This document shows positions 25,670 to 37,400 of a DNA stretch of 64,000 nucleotides, piece by piece (the first letter of the stretch is position 1; each line of letters starts with the position of its first letter). The stretch comes from Haliclystus octoradiatus. Its lineage: Eukaryota > Cnidaria > Staurozoa > Stauromedusae > Haliclystidae. The position numbers and the translations under genes are program-made. The stretch is from NCBI GenBank assembly GCA_916610825.1, contig OU744451.1:6100345-6164344 (forward strand), read 5' to 3'. A model generated the notes under the pieces. It was not told the origin of the DNA, did no database searches, and saw only the letters and a program-made list of their open reading frames with translations.

Positions 25670-28600
25670 TCAGCTTGCTTTCTTTCTTGCTTTCTTTGGA
25701 TGTTTTGAATGACTTTTTGCTTTGCAAAGTGGACAAACAGGAGCATTTCGATGAATCATTTGATGACAAGTTTCGCACTGCTTCATGGGGGGCTGTGACT
25801 GACGTCTCCTTGACGACGAACAAGGTTGTTGTTGCCAGCAATCACTTCCAGATGGTTGTGTACAATCAATATTTTCAGTCGATCTGCCACTTGATTTACT
25901 TGCGGGTGGGAATGTATTTGGATCGATAACGCTGTGAATTTAATAATCGTTTTACATCATAAGTAATCTTGATTTTAGCACAGAGAGCTCTGTAGTGAAG
26001 ATCTATAATATTACAATGCGTGTGTGTGAGTGTTCATGTCTTTTTGCATAGTTCCAACAAATGCTTGATTTACGAACCAAATGTGTTCAACCACTCACCA
26101 TAATCCAGATATATTCTGCAGAGGGACATTTTTTGTTTTCAGAAAATTTTAAAAGCGTGGGAGAATTTTGAATAGCAAAACAAAGGATAAACATGCAACT
26201 GGACCATAAGTAGTTTTAACATACTGTATAGGGGGTACACTTGTTGTATCATCTAATTAAGCTTACACTATGTAAGGGTGGACAATTTTGAAAATATTAG
26301 AGGGCTGGCATCAGATTGCGCATTGTATTTCATTCATTTTTATCCAAAATGTTTTTATTGCGGGGCAGCTTCCCCAACTTGTCCGCTCTTGCGACTACAT
26401 TGAAAACAGTTCATAAAAGTCAATGAAAATTTGACCATTGAACGTTCACAAACTGTTTGTAAACATTTTTCTGCAGGGGTTTTCTTAATTACTTTGACAT
26501 GTAATATCACTTTTATCACATGTAGCATTGCTTTTTAGATTTCTAAAGAACTAGTAAACCGTCTAATTAACATCTAATTAACAATCTTTAATTGATTTGG
26601 TTAAAAGTAAAAAAGTAGGTTTTTAACAACTAAGTCGTAGCTTTAAAAATGAAAGATGAAGATTCAATAAAAAAAAACAGACTGAAATCTAGAATACGTA
26701 AATTCTAAAGGAAGAAAATGGGGAAAATGATATAAATAGAGTTGAAATCTAAAAGTCTAAACATCTACTTAAACATCTACTGTTTGTCTGTAACAAATGA
26801 CCAAAAAACGTAACTAGGATTTAATAAAACTCATGCGAATACAATTCATGAACTGTTCATGGAAAGATCGATGAAAAACAGGCTATTTAATGTTCATAAA
26901 TAGTCCATGAACTGCTTATGAGGTGTTCATGAACAATTCATGAATTTTAGTAAAGTTTATGAACTGTCCCTTAATTGTTCATAATGTTAAATTCATGGAA
27001 TGTTTATAAGGTGTTCCTGGCAAGTTCATGAACTTCAATGATGATAATTATGAAGTTATGAACTGTTTGTGAATTGTTCATAAACAGTTCATGTACTCAA
27101 TAATTCTTTATACATGGGAAGTTGCTTACATTGAAACAGCAATCTCCATAATAGCAATCACTCATACATGTATGGTATCTGTCACTCCTTCAAAATCTAA
27201 TCATGTTTTTTTGCTTCATAGCCCATAATTTTAGCAATTAATAATTTACTTTGGAAACAATTTGAAAGCCTGAACACTCCTGCACAATAACGCATTCCCA
27301 TAATACATTGTGATGCTTCTGCTTGACGCCATTTTTTAGTGTTATCACTTTTGCTTAGTTATACAGGCTGTAACGCCACATAGCCAACAAAATACCCTTA
27401 AAATTACCCAGGAGTGGGGTACTGGCATAGGATGCTGATCCCATTGACAGACTCAAGCTGCATTATTTATGAGGAGTTTTGTCTGTGTTTAATTGTTTTT
27501 GCAAGGAACTAGTATTTTAATCAAATATGTTATTCCTGTGTCTCTTGATGTGGTATAGAAGTACTGTATTCATAAATGTTTGGAGAAAATTGTGCTGATA
27601 AGAGAAAATCTTACTTCACTGCCTTGACCAACTCATTTAAATTATATTTCCATGATAGTGAGAACATATTTTTCAAAGAGTTTAGATAGCAATAGTGTTT
27701 ATAGGGATGCACGCTAATGTAAGTAATTTATGTCATCCATCTCACACTATGAGATTTAAAAGTACTGAAAATCTACTGAAAAAGTACAGAAAAAGACAAG
27801 GTGCTTTAAAATGTATTGAAATACTACTTTTTCAGTATAACGGTAATTGGTATGGCCCTGGATGAGTGAGCTTGGATCGCATGTAACTTAGGATATAAAT
27901 TGTTGATATTTGAACTTTTAAACCCTGTCCATGCATAGGAATCAATGAGTTTGTAGTGGTTTGTTTGTTGTCGTATTTATATTGTAACTTCCGTTTATCC
28001 CTTCATGTAAATAATGAACTGTAATATGTAATCTCTCTCTTTCCTTGTAACTGTTGTCAGGGTCAACAACCTAAATACATCACATAGAATAACTATGTAG
28101 TTTTAATCTACATCTAATTAATACTTTGTTTTAATGTTTTTTATAATTCAATTGATGTTTTTGTTTACTGTGACTCCGTCTTCGTAGGGGGAACCTATTT
28201 AATGGTTTGTTTGTTATCGTATTATATTGTAACTTCCGTTTATCCCTTCATGTAAATAATCAACTGTAATATATAATCTCTCTCTTTCCTTGTAACTGTT
28301 GTAGGGTCAACACCCTGATAAATCACACAGTAAACATGTAGTTTTATCTATATGTCTGAACCCTACAAGTTCATGATCATTCAAATTGAAATAATTTATG
28401 ATTTATAGTATTGCATTTGGAAAGTTGTTTAGTTGATTATAAAAATTAATATGTAGACACGTGAATTCAAATTTCAAATGAAGTCTGAAATCAACTTGAA
28501 ATCATTCCCCAATCAAGCAAGATGGGCTTAACACAGAAGTGAGACTCTTGAAGGATCTCAAGAAATCAAGGACATCTGGATTATTTATAATGGATTTGAA

Positions 28601-31600
28601 TAAAAAAGCAATAACTAGAGTTCATAAGGGTGGAAATGGTCTGAAATCTGCTAAAAGTCTGAAAATGCTCATCGAGAACATGGCGATTGGAATGGTACTA
28701 ATGGTACTAATGTTAGTAATGGTATTAATGGAAAACAAATCTGTGATATATAGTAAGCCTATGATTATCATGATAGGCATAGGCTTACTATATATCACAG
28801 ATTTGTTTTCCAAATTCAAATACATAGGCAAGTAGGCTACTAATTAATAAAGATTTATATTCTGGGTTAGAAGAGATAGGCTTATGTCCAAACAAACGTT
28901 CGAGGGAGCTTATAATTATAGGTACAAAAATCTAACAATAAAAATATTCAAGCTTTCATTCAGATGCTTAGGCTGCGTTCTCACGGCAAGTGGATTTACG
29001 AAACCCGGGTGAAGTTTAGTTTGGATCACCCTAGCGTCTAGATGTAGGCCTAAACAGGAAGCCGGGTGGGAATTAGTCTGCTTAGCGTCTTAATCAGGAC
29101 TTTTGAACTTAAGGATAAGAAACCTGGGTTTCTGAAAACAGACTTTTTGGTCAAGTCAAACCAAGGTCTACAAAATTCCGTCTTCGTTTCGCAGCGATAG
29201 GCCTACCCTACAGCCTATAAATATTGGCAACTACTTGGCCCTGTTTTAGGATAAAATACTAAAGTTTTTAATAAAGCTATTCAATGATTATGCTTATACA
29301 AGATAAACTCATACATAATTAACATGCATTTAAACTGTATAGTTTACAAAAGCAATGTTGATTCACATGGAATTTAATTAGACATAAATAATAAAAGTTA
29401 TTTTGAATGATTTAAATAAATAAAACATATCGATTTGGATTTACAGAATTGAAGAAGCACAAAAATCCAATATCAATGCAAAACCGACAAGAAATACTGG
29501 AGTTACAGAGTTTTTTTAAGTCTAGCAATGTGTAAACTGACCAACCATCTGAACTTTTTGAAAATGGACTATTAAAAGACTTTTGCAAACCCGGGTTTTG
29601 CTCTCATGTAAACATAGCCTTAAAGGAGCAAAAGTGACCGGAAGATGCTTAGGATTAAGTGCATGCTTATTGTTTATAACACAATGTTCATTGTTGACAT
29701 GAACTTTATTACAAATTAGGCCTGCGTATAACAATTGTTTCAAAACGAGACGGTTAAATAACGCTAAGCATAAATTCAACTTGTGCTCGCAGCGGTCGCC
29801 GATCAATTTTGCCCCTTTAATCTTGATTTTTTGAAAATATTAATGTCTACTAACCTTGAAAACTTTTTGTACTCATCTGGAAATTCGGGTAATTTATTTA
29901 AACCAATCATTGATCGATAATAATCAATTTCATCTTTTAACGGCTGATACTCAGATTGGAAAACATTTCCAATTAAATCAGACATCTTACGACGTGCATT
30001 CTGAGAGCCATTAACAGTATTTTCCATCTAAATAGGTTAAAACACATAAAATAAACATCAGACTAAACATCAAATGAACACAATCGAAACAGAAACACAA
30101 TTCAAAGTGTTCAATTTTCAGATGGAGTAGGCATGTTTATGCAAATTAACTGATAAATCACCAAGAGCTGCCATTTTTTCCACATTTTCATATATAGGCC
30201 TACATCGAATGTGTGATAAGACAGCTTCAAGCAAGCTAGAAGGCTATGATAGTTGCAGCCAAATTCTTCTTACTCAAAAAGCATATTAATCTGGCAGGTA
30301 TATAATTTCAAACTATTAAAACTATGTGATGATATGGTACAATGATGAGGGAATATAATCTTCCAAAGTCAACCAGCAGTTCTAAGGTCTTGAAAGGTCA
30401 TATCAGAAATAGAAAGGGTTTGTATGACGGAGTTAGTGTGTATGGCTTGCGTCAATTAAGATGTACTTGAGATATGGATTGCGTTGTGACGTTACTGCGT
30501 GACCGCGTTTGGTAAATAAAAATCAAATAGGTCATATGGTCAGGCATCTTCAAAATAATATTGTGCCTGCGACCAAATGTTCTCCTCACAAAGTGCTTGT
30601 AAGTTTTTTAGGTTACCGACTTATGAAATGATATTACGTTAGTGAGAATAACAAAATTTCAATATTTGTTATATAAGTTTACTTTCTTACATTGATCAGT
30701 AGAATGTAATTTTATAAAAATATTTTTGTAAGGCTGTACAAAAGTGTAGTATGAAGTTCCTTTTGAGATCTATGAATCCATACCTCTTAAATTTAGATTC
30801 TAAGATTCGCTTTGACAAAATACATCAAATCAAATTAAAAAGTGTTCTATTAGGATCAATATCCTACATATATTAAAATATTACAGTGCTAACAGCTATG
30901 ACTAACAACTTATCAATTGATCAAGCTAACAATAAGACTAGGCATAGATTATATTGATTGAAGATTAAGATTAAAAGGATCACAATGAAAAAGTTACTAC
31001 TTCAGATTAATAATTAATAAACATTTCAATTTCGTTTAAAATGAATTTCAACTCACAGTATGATATCATATCAAGCTATGTACAAACAGACATGTAAAAC
31101 AATGATAGATCTATGTTACAATATTCACAATACGGTATAGTTTAATAATTAATTCCCTCATTTTATAGATAACTGCACGTCTATGATCTAAATGGCAAAT
31201 CTACAATCTGTGTAGTAGTAGCCTATGGTCCCATAGAAAAAATCAAACAATTATACAAACACTTTTACTATCAGAGAACTATTGGAAATGATCTAGAATT
31301 ATTCACTGGTAAAAATATTTTAAAATGTGCACCGGTACTAGTTTGATGCCCTTGTTTAACGATAAGAGCATGGAATTTAGTTCCAGTGCACATTTGAAAT
31401 TATTTTTCGGCTCTAATTATTTCCGAATATCATAGTGAATAATTCTACACTATTTCCAATAATTATCTGATAGTCAAAGTGTCCGTATGATTGTCTGATT
31501 TTAGTCTGATGGCAAATTATATTTTCCTTATTTTCCATTTAAACATAATCATAAACCATAAGGCATGAAACTATTCGTAGTAAATAAGAATGTCAGATGA

Positions 31601-33593
31601 TTTCTAGCATTTATTAATATAAATAAATAGAATCAATGAGTACACATAAAACATTTCTGTTACTCAGAGTTTCACGCTTTATGCGATCTTCAGACTCTGT
31701 TTGTTTGAAGATCACATTGTTTTGATTAATAAAACATATGCATATTGAAGAAAATGAAATGTAAAAGTATAAATTTAAAGATTAGGTAATTATATTATTA
31801 AACGTTTGCTCTTAAATTAGAAATAAAAGATTATGCTAAGTATTACAAATAAATCCGCCTTGTAAAAACTTTCAATAACACACTCATATGAACTTTCAAT
31901 AATATTAAGTATAGATTATGAAGTAAAGTTTATAAATGTTTTGATTAGATTTACAGATTGTGAATTGCTGCATCATGTAAATTAATATATAAACAGATAT
32001 ATCCTAGAATTTATAATCAATATTAGTAAATAAACAGCAAATTTTAGATTTGTACAAAAATACAGTTTTAGGCTATTGTGAACAAAAATGGATTTAGTAA
32101 GGATAAATTATTATTTATGAAACATGAAGGATAACAGGCTTTCTGATTCCAAAAATTTTCGGTGGAAAATTGGCGATACAGAGGGAGCCGCTTAAGTGCA
32201 ATTTGGATAAATGAAATCGCTGCTTATATGCAACCTGGCTTCAAAACTCTATTGACTACTTTGTAGCCATTTCTCTGTTAAACAATTCGGAGAAGTGCAA
32301 ATCAGATATCGTTGACAATTTTGACTTGCACTTAAATGGGTTACACTTCAAGCATATTGGTCTAAAGGGGTCTAAAACACTCTGTGAAAATGGTATACAG
32401 TCAAACCTGTATATAAAGGTCACCTGTCTATAGTGGTCAATTTATCTACCTCTCATAGCCAGAGCCATCTATTTACAAGAGTTAGGACACTCATGCCATT
32501 TTTGTTCCTTTTTGCCTGGACCCGAGCACGTTTTTAATAGTGCGCATGTGCAGGAGAATGCTGTGTGTTTGTTTTCAGCCATATTGTATTGTATTTTTTC
32601 ATGCGTTTCACTTGAAATGATTGAGAACCTGTTTCCGAAATAACAAAGAGGGCATCCAAAAATCATGTGACTGGCATCTGTCCAATTGGAGACGATAGCG
32701 GCACATGAAAGCGTGTCCCAACTCTTGTAAATAGATGGCTCTGCTCGTAGCTGGCTGTTATATACAGGTCTCCTGTACAGTATTAAAATATAACAAATCA
32801 GTATTTACAGTATAATAATAAAGTGTTACAGTGCCTATAGCTTAATATTTTAGATGTTTCTATTTAATCAGTCAGAATTGTTGGATTAACAGAGACAACC
32901 TATAATATTAATTTTATTTCTAGTAAATATATTATAAGTAGGCCTACGAGTATAACCATGTAGTTCACACCTGAACTATGTTCAAAATAATACTTGTCTG
33001 ATTAAGATGGTTAAAGTTTTCGGTCAAAATGTTTTATCTTTGAATCTCTATTTATAAGTGTGTATTAGCCTATATATATACTCACCAAGTCAATATCAGT
33101 TGCAAGTGCTGCAAGGGCATCAGTGTGTGCCTGGCGTTCACGTTTCAATGCTTCAAGTTCTAATTGGTATTTCCTGATGTGTTTATCTTCAGATGCAATA
33201 AGTTGTAAATCTTGAAGAAGTTTCGCCTTGACCTTTTCCAAGCTCAGTGATCTACCACTATACAAAATTAATCAAACATTAAAATACATAACATCAATTT
33301 ATAAAAAAATTATCAGAACTGAGAACATTTGAATCAAGTGTCAATTAAGTCAAACAACAAATTATAATAAAGATAAATTAAATCCTAAATCTAAAGTATA
33401 AGAAAAAGAAGATGATGCATACGAATCAATTTGGCCTATGCTTAAATCATAACTGTGACTATAATTACAATTCACTCTCCACTCACCTCACTTGACTCAG
33501 GTATTAGTTCAATTTAAAATAAAAATAAACTTACCGAATTTCTTTGATAGTGTCCAGCTTAATCATCAAATTGTCCTTATCATCAAAAGCCAT
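25670..33593 (-). CDS. ZC4H2: Zinc finger C4H2 domain protein (ZC4H2), complete
   Basis: Small nuclear coiled-coil plus zinc-finger protein; in vertebrates it acts in motor neuron and interneuron development and with RNF220. Four coding exons, in order: 33535-33593 ([19 protein letters not shown]), 33086-33257, 29855-30027 and 25670-25931. Phases are 2, 0, 2 and all fit, giving 221 residues against 224 in human. Residues 20-110 are a coiled coil ([10 protein letters not shown]...); the junction to exon 3 reads MENT as in human. The last exon holds [18 protein letters not shown] and VCPLCKAKS, the C4H2 finger (about residues 187-204, all four Cys and both His present), and a Lys/Arg-rich tail. 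Between coil and finger the sequence is poorly conserved. Introns 2 and 3 are 3.1 and 3.9 kb and full of repeats. Confidence 0.95.
26390..27100. repeat. Degenerate GTTCATGAAC-type cluster in ZC4H2 intron 3
   Basis: Many diverged copies of GTTCATGAAC and TTCATGAACTGTTCATG are scattered through about 700 bp, without a clear fixed period. Same motif as at 1-440, 4.9 kb and the right-end satellite. Confidence 0.65.
27957..28350. repeat. About 150-bp direct duplication
   Basis: The sequence at 27957-28108 (containing TAACTTCCGTTTATCCCTTC) recurs at 28204-28350 in the same orientation with a few differences; 95 bp separate the copies. In ZC4H2 intron 3. Confidence 0.85.
28730..28811. repeat. Perfect 34-bp inverted repeat (hairpin)
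   Basis: Arms 28730-28763 and 28778-28811 are perfect reverse complements, starting GGAAAACAAATCTGTG, with a 14-base loop that is itself partly palindromic. In ZC4H2 intron 3, transcribed as a long hairpin in either direction. No known miRNA sequence recognised. Confidence 0.92.
28971..29619. mobile_element. Harbinger-like element, TTA target duplication
   Basis: Starts GGCTGCGTTCTCACGGCAAG and ends CATGTAAACATAGCC, with TTA on both sides (28968-28970, 29620-29622). Contains several ACCCGGGTT motifs. A second copy with TAA on both sides is at 41921-42598. No transposase frame, so non-autonomous. It lies just downstream of ZC4H2 exon 3 in the direction of transcription. Confidence 0.75.
31268..31473. 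repeat. Foldback element of about 206 bp
   Basis: Inverted arms starting CTATCAGAGAACTATTGG and ending CCAATAATTATCTGATAG; pairing extends about 40 bp inwards and returns around GTGCACCGG / CCAGTGCAC. In ZC4H2 intron 2. Confidence 0.7.
32178..32348. mobile_element. Degenerate MITE related to 2110-2293
   Basis: Ends contain CGCTTAAGTGCA and TGCACTTAAATGGGTTACAC, the same terminal motif as the element at 2110-2293 but with a decayed left end. Confidence 0.6.
32398..32775. mobile_element. TA-flanked MITE (CAGTCAAACCTGTATATA) with a hAT element inside
   Basis: Outer element with ends CAGTCAAACCTGTATATAA and TTATATACAGGTCTCCTG, TA on both sides. Without the 284-bp insert it would be under 100 bp, like its relative at 46399-46487. 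Other relatives: 41358-41490 and 49334-49507. Confidence 0.75.
32460..32743. mobile_element. Non-autonomous hAT element nested in a MITE
   Basis: Inverted ends CAGAGCCATCTATTTACAAG and CTTGTAAATAGATGGCTCTG are perfect over at least 20 bp. Flanking 8-mers CTCATAGC (32452-32459) and CTCGTAGC (32744-32751) match at seven of eight positions, fitting the 8-bp hAT target duplication. In ZC4H2 intron 2. Confidence 0.85.
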
Positions 33594-34441
33594 ATTTCGC
33601 TATACATGTACCTGGCTATGCTGAAGTCATTGAAACTACTATTACAGATCATTCAAAGAGAGAGTGTTTAACTAGAAATGCCAGCTGATAGCTTGATTAA
33701 TTTCATGGTGTGTTCCTTTTCAGTAAGGAATTTCAATGTGAAACTGGCCTCTTTTGATGGCCTCTCTCCAACCGCCCCTTCTTGTTTGCAACAAAATTAG
33801 GTTTTGTTGCGTTCACTGTAAAATCTTACCGACTGACTTTATTAATTACAAATTTTTCTACTAGATACTACATCACTATATATCGTTATGAACTGTGGTT
33901 GAATAATTTTCTTTTTAATACTTGAGAAATGGTGTTAATAAACCATCTGCTACATTTTAAACATTTACTATCGTGTTTACATAGTACTGAACGGTTCCAA
34001 ATTTCCTATTCATAAAGGATGTTTACAGACAAATGAACTTGCTACATTTATTGGGAGTTCCTAGTCCTGTAAGCCAAATAATCTTCAACATTGGTAACAC
34101 CATAATCTGTGCAATGTCATAAGTGACGGTAAACAAACCAGGACACGTGCTCTCGTTTAAAATACAATTGATCTCAAATTATGATCATTCCTTCAACCGA
34201 TATGGGCAAACCCTTTCTATTATTACGACACAGTTGAAGTGGGATCTCGACGGGGAGGGAACGTAATATATCATGTTAAACATAAACGCCTATCTGAAAT
34301 CAGAACAGGAGTGATACAGAGGAGTGGCCAAGTAGTCCAGGTGCTCAATATGTCCCTAATACTGAACATGCTTCGATGGAAGAGTATAAGAAACAAGACA
34401 AGAGGCAAAAAATAAAAAAAATAAAGTTAAATTTCAAGTTG
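33594..34441. other. Intergenic between ZC4H2 start and RPS4 end
   Basis: Holds the ZC4H2 5' leader and promoter (minus strand) without a clear TATA box, and the distal RPS4 3' flank. A weak tRNA-like box A near 34318 is not enough for a tRNA or SINE call. Confidence 0.4.
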
Positions 34442-34447
34442 TTTAAT
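34442..34447 (-). promoter_or_regulatory. Polyadenylation signal ATTAAA of RPS4
   Basis: ATTAAA on the minus strand 45 bp past the RPS4 stop codon; a short 3' UTR is typical of ribosomal protein genes. Confidence 0.6.
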
Positions 34448-34492
34448 ATTTCGATGAAACACGCTGTCCTACACAGAAGTCTTTTATCAAAT

Positions 34493-37400
34493 TTAGCTTG
34501 ATTTGCTCTTTTCAGCAATACGCTTGTCTCGTTCCTCGGCGATTGTTAATCGGATACCTTTACCGCGTGGAAGTGATACCATAGCTTTGGTGCCACGTCC
34601 AATAATGAAAATGTTGCTCAATCGAGTGGCAAATACAACACCAGATGCATCTTTGACATGAACAATATCATGTGAACCTATTTAGTAGAACATATAAATA
34701 CATATTAAGAAACATAGAATGGTTGTAAATGCACAACAGCACATGCAGCTGCTGGCGAACTCATGGCAAAATAAGATCAACTGATAATACATAGAAAAAT
34801 AATCAATCCGATTACATTAATCATAACACAGTACCGTATATCAAACATATGATTAGAGGCATTTTCAACCATTTGTTTGTAGTTGACACTTTTGATAGAA
34901 AATTGATAAAACAGTAGTGGTATAGACATGCATTTGAGATAAGTTCAATCATCAAAAGAGGGAATAATTGAAAATTATAATAGCAAAACCATAATATTTC
35001 CGACATTTGCCCTTTGTTTTCGAGCTGATTGGCTCTTTAAATTGTCTTAATGTGGGACAAAAACAAAACCATGTTCAACAGCTATGTGAAATTTCTCCAA
35101 TCAAATTGTTGAACTGATATTATTTTAAGGCCTCAAGTCAAGAAATTTTTTCTTAAATATAAATCCATATTTATGCAAGGAAAAAATATTTGTCGGAACT
35201 CGGGTAGATTATAAACTATACATAATTTATTGTACTTCAATAAAATGAACGCATTAAAATCAAATGAAATTTTAGAAACTTTCAGTAGTACAGCGTTTGC
35301 TTGATTTCTTATAAAAATATGTGAAATATGAATCGATAAAAGTGTAGAATGGTTTAACCATCCTCAAAAACCGCATTTGAATACAAAATTTTGTATACAG
35401 TTTCAGTAAGACGATTTCTATTGTAATTTTAAAAATCGGCCTTATTTTAATTATTATTATGCCTATATCAAGCTTGAAACAATATCACATGATAAAATAC
35501 ATTAACCAAGGTCAAGGTCCGACAAAATTGGGTTCCAGGGATCCTAGATTCCTAAAGGTTAGAGCACAGAAGAAGATTGATAATTTTAATGATTTATTGG
35601 TCAAACATCAACAAAAAAATTCAGAACAAATTGTTGAAATGTCTCTAGAATTTCAGAAGGCTGAACCTTTTGTCGGACCCTGGCCAAGGTCATCAGTCAC
35701 AACCTATTCTAGTCAAGCTCGGTCAAACGAGAGCAAACTTTCTGAAAATACCATCCAGAACAATATCAAAACCGATGTTGGATTTCCTTTGTTACAAAAC
35801 CAACCACAACAAAAAACCAGAGGAAATCAGATATTGGAGGAAATCTTTTGTCTGTTTACGAGAAACTAATTAAAAAGAATTTTATAGCAAAAAGTTGTTT
35901 TCAATTTTATAATCCCAGGAAAGGATTTGCTTATACTGTAGAAGGCTCAAGTGTTACTTTAAAAAGAATGAGAACAATTAATGAGAAAGATTAAAATCAA
36001 TGAGAACAGTCTACACCATGATACACTAAACAATTGATTTGCCATATAACTAGCATAACTTGTATAAGTATTTACATGACTCTCTTGCGCATGATATGTT
36101 TATGAAAACTCCCGATCAAATTGGAAATTTTCAGTTGTGATATCGAGTATGAATTGTAAGATAGATTGCGTTTTCAATGGTGATGGTGACAGACATCCAT
36201 ATTACAATTTGAATATTCATTAAAGTTTAATTGAAACTATTTGAATATTAATCGAATACTGTATTGTTTAAGAAAACGATATGGTTTATTGTTCGCAAAC
36301 AATGGAATCAGCCTCGCTCACAAGTTATTAGCAGACAAATCTCATTTTTGAATTTCCTTAGTAGCCATTTTGTTTTTGGACTAAGAAAAAGGATTCACGG
36401 AAAAATAAATGTGTTATTGCAGTGTTAGAATGATGGTCTACAAAGATAGTCAAAGGTTTAAAGTAACATAGTATTCTTTTCTTTGTTAAGATCATTTTGT
36501 TTTGCCGTTTTTGTATTAGTTATAATAACTTCTCACTATTCAAAATAAGGTTGAATAGTTGAAAAATGATTTGAATAGTTAGCTTTCGAAAACTATTTGA
36601 ATAATTGCTAAGCGGTTACCATCACCAGTTTTCAAACCCAGTTTTGCTATGGTGATTAGGTATCAAACTCATCAATCAGATTGATTGAATCATTTTCGTT
36701 AAAATACAAAATCCTTTGATCAAACAATATCTTTACCAAATGCTTGAGAATGATATAAGATATATCGAAACTGTCCCAAATAACTGTGTTTTTAGATTTA
36801 TTGCTGATTAACATGACGAAGTATAACCAAACTATTACTTATTCTATCAATGTATGAAAATTACTTCAGAAAATACTATTTTATATTAGACTTGTTGTTG
36901 GTCTTTCGCCCTGACCTATGAATCTTGTAGAACCTAGTTGCAATTAAGGGGAGATTGCATTTTAGATTTGGCAATGTTATCATACTTACTGGCATGCCTT
37001 TCTCTGTGTGTGATGACACCAATACGTCCAGTATTGCGACCACCTGTTACCATGACAGTGTTACCAGTATCGAATTTGATGAAATCAGTGATCTTTCCAG
37101 TTTTAATATCAATACAGACAGTATCGTTAAGCTTAACAAGAGGATCGGGGTAGCGAATTGTTCTTCCATCATTAGTTACAACATAAGGAACAGAGTGAGC
37201 TCCTACACCAACACGTTTGACTTTGCCGAGTTTGTACTGAAAACAAATATATTACAAATATTCAAATTAATAGTAATATGAAATTTTACAGAGGTTAAAC
37301 ACCGTTTTTGAATCCCGTTGCAAGCTCTACTGTTAAATGGCACAAAGTCTACTCGTAAAGAGGGGTGAGATCATTCTTCTGAAAACAATCAGGTTTGCCA

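Noticed and set aside
25582-25929. 115-codon plus-strand frame after ALKBH2
   Set aside because: Shadow of the ZC4H2 last exon on the minus strand, which encodes the recognisable C4H2 finger.
32469-32666. 65-codon minus-strand frame
   Set aside because: Lies entirely inside a non-autonomous hAT element with no transposase similarity.
34310-34390. tRNA-like box A (TGGCCAAGTAGTCCAGG)
   Set aside because: No matching box B at the right distance and no cloverleaf; at most a fragment of a tRNA-derived repeat.
35459-35869. 136-codon plus-strand frame
   Set aside because: Runs through a MITE in RPS4 intron 5; repeat-derived, with relatives in other MITE copies.
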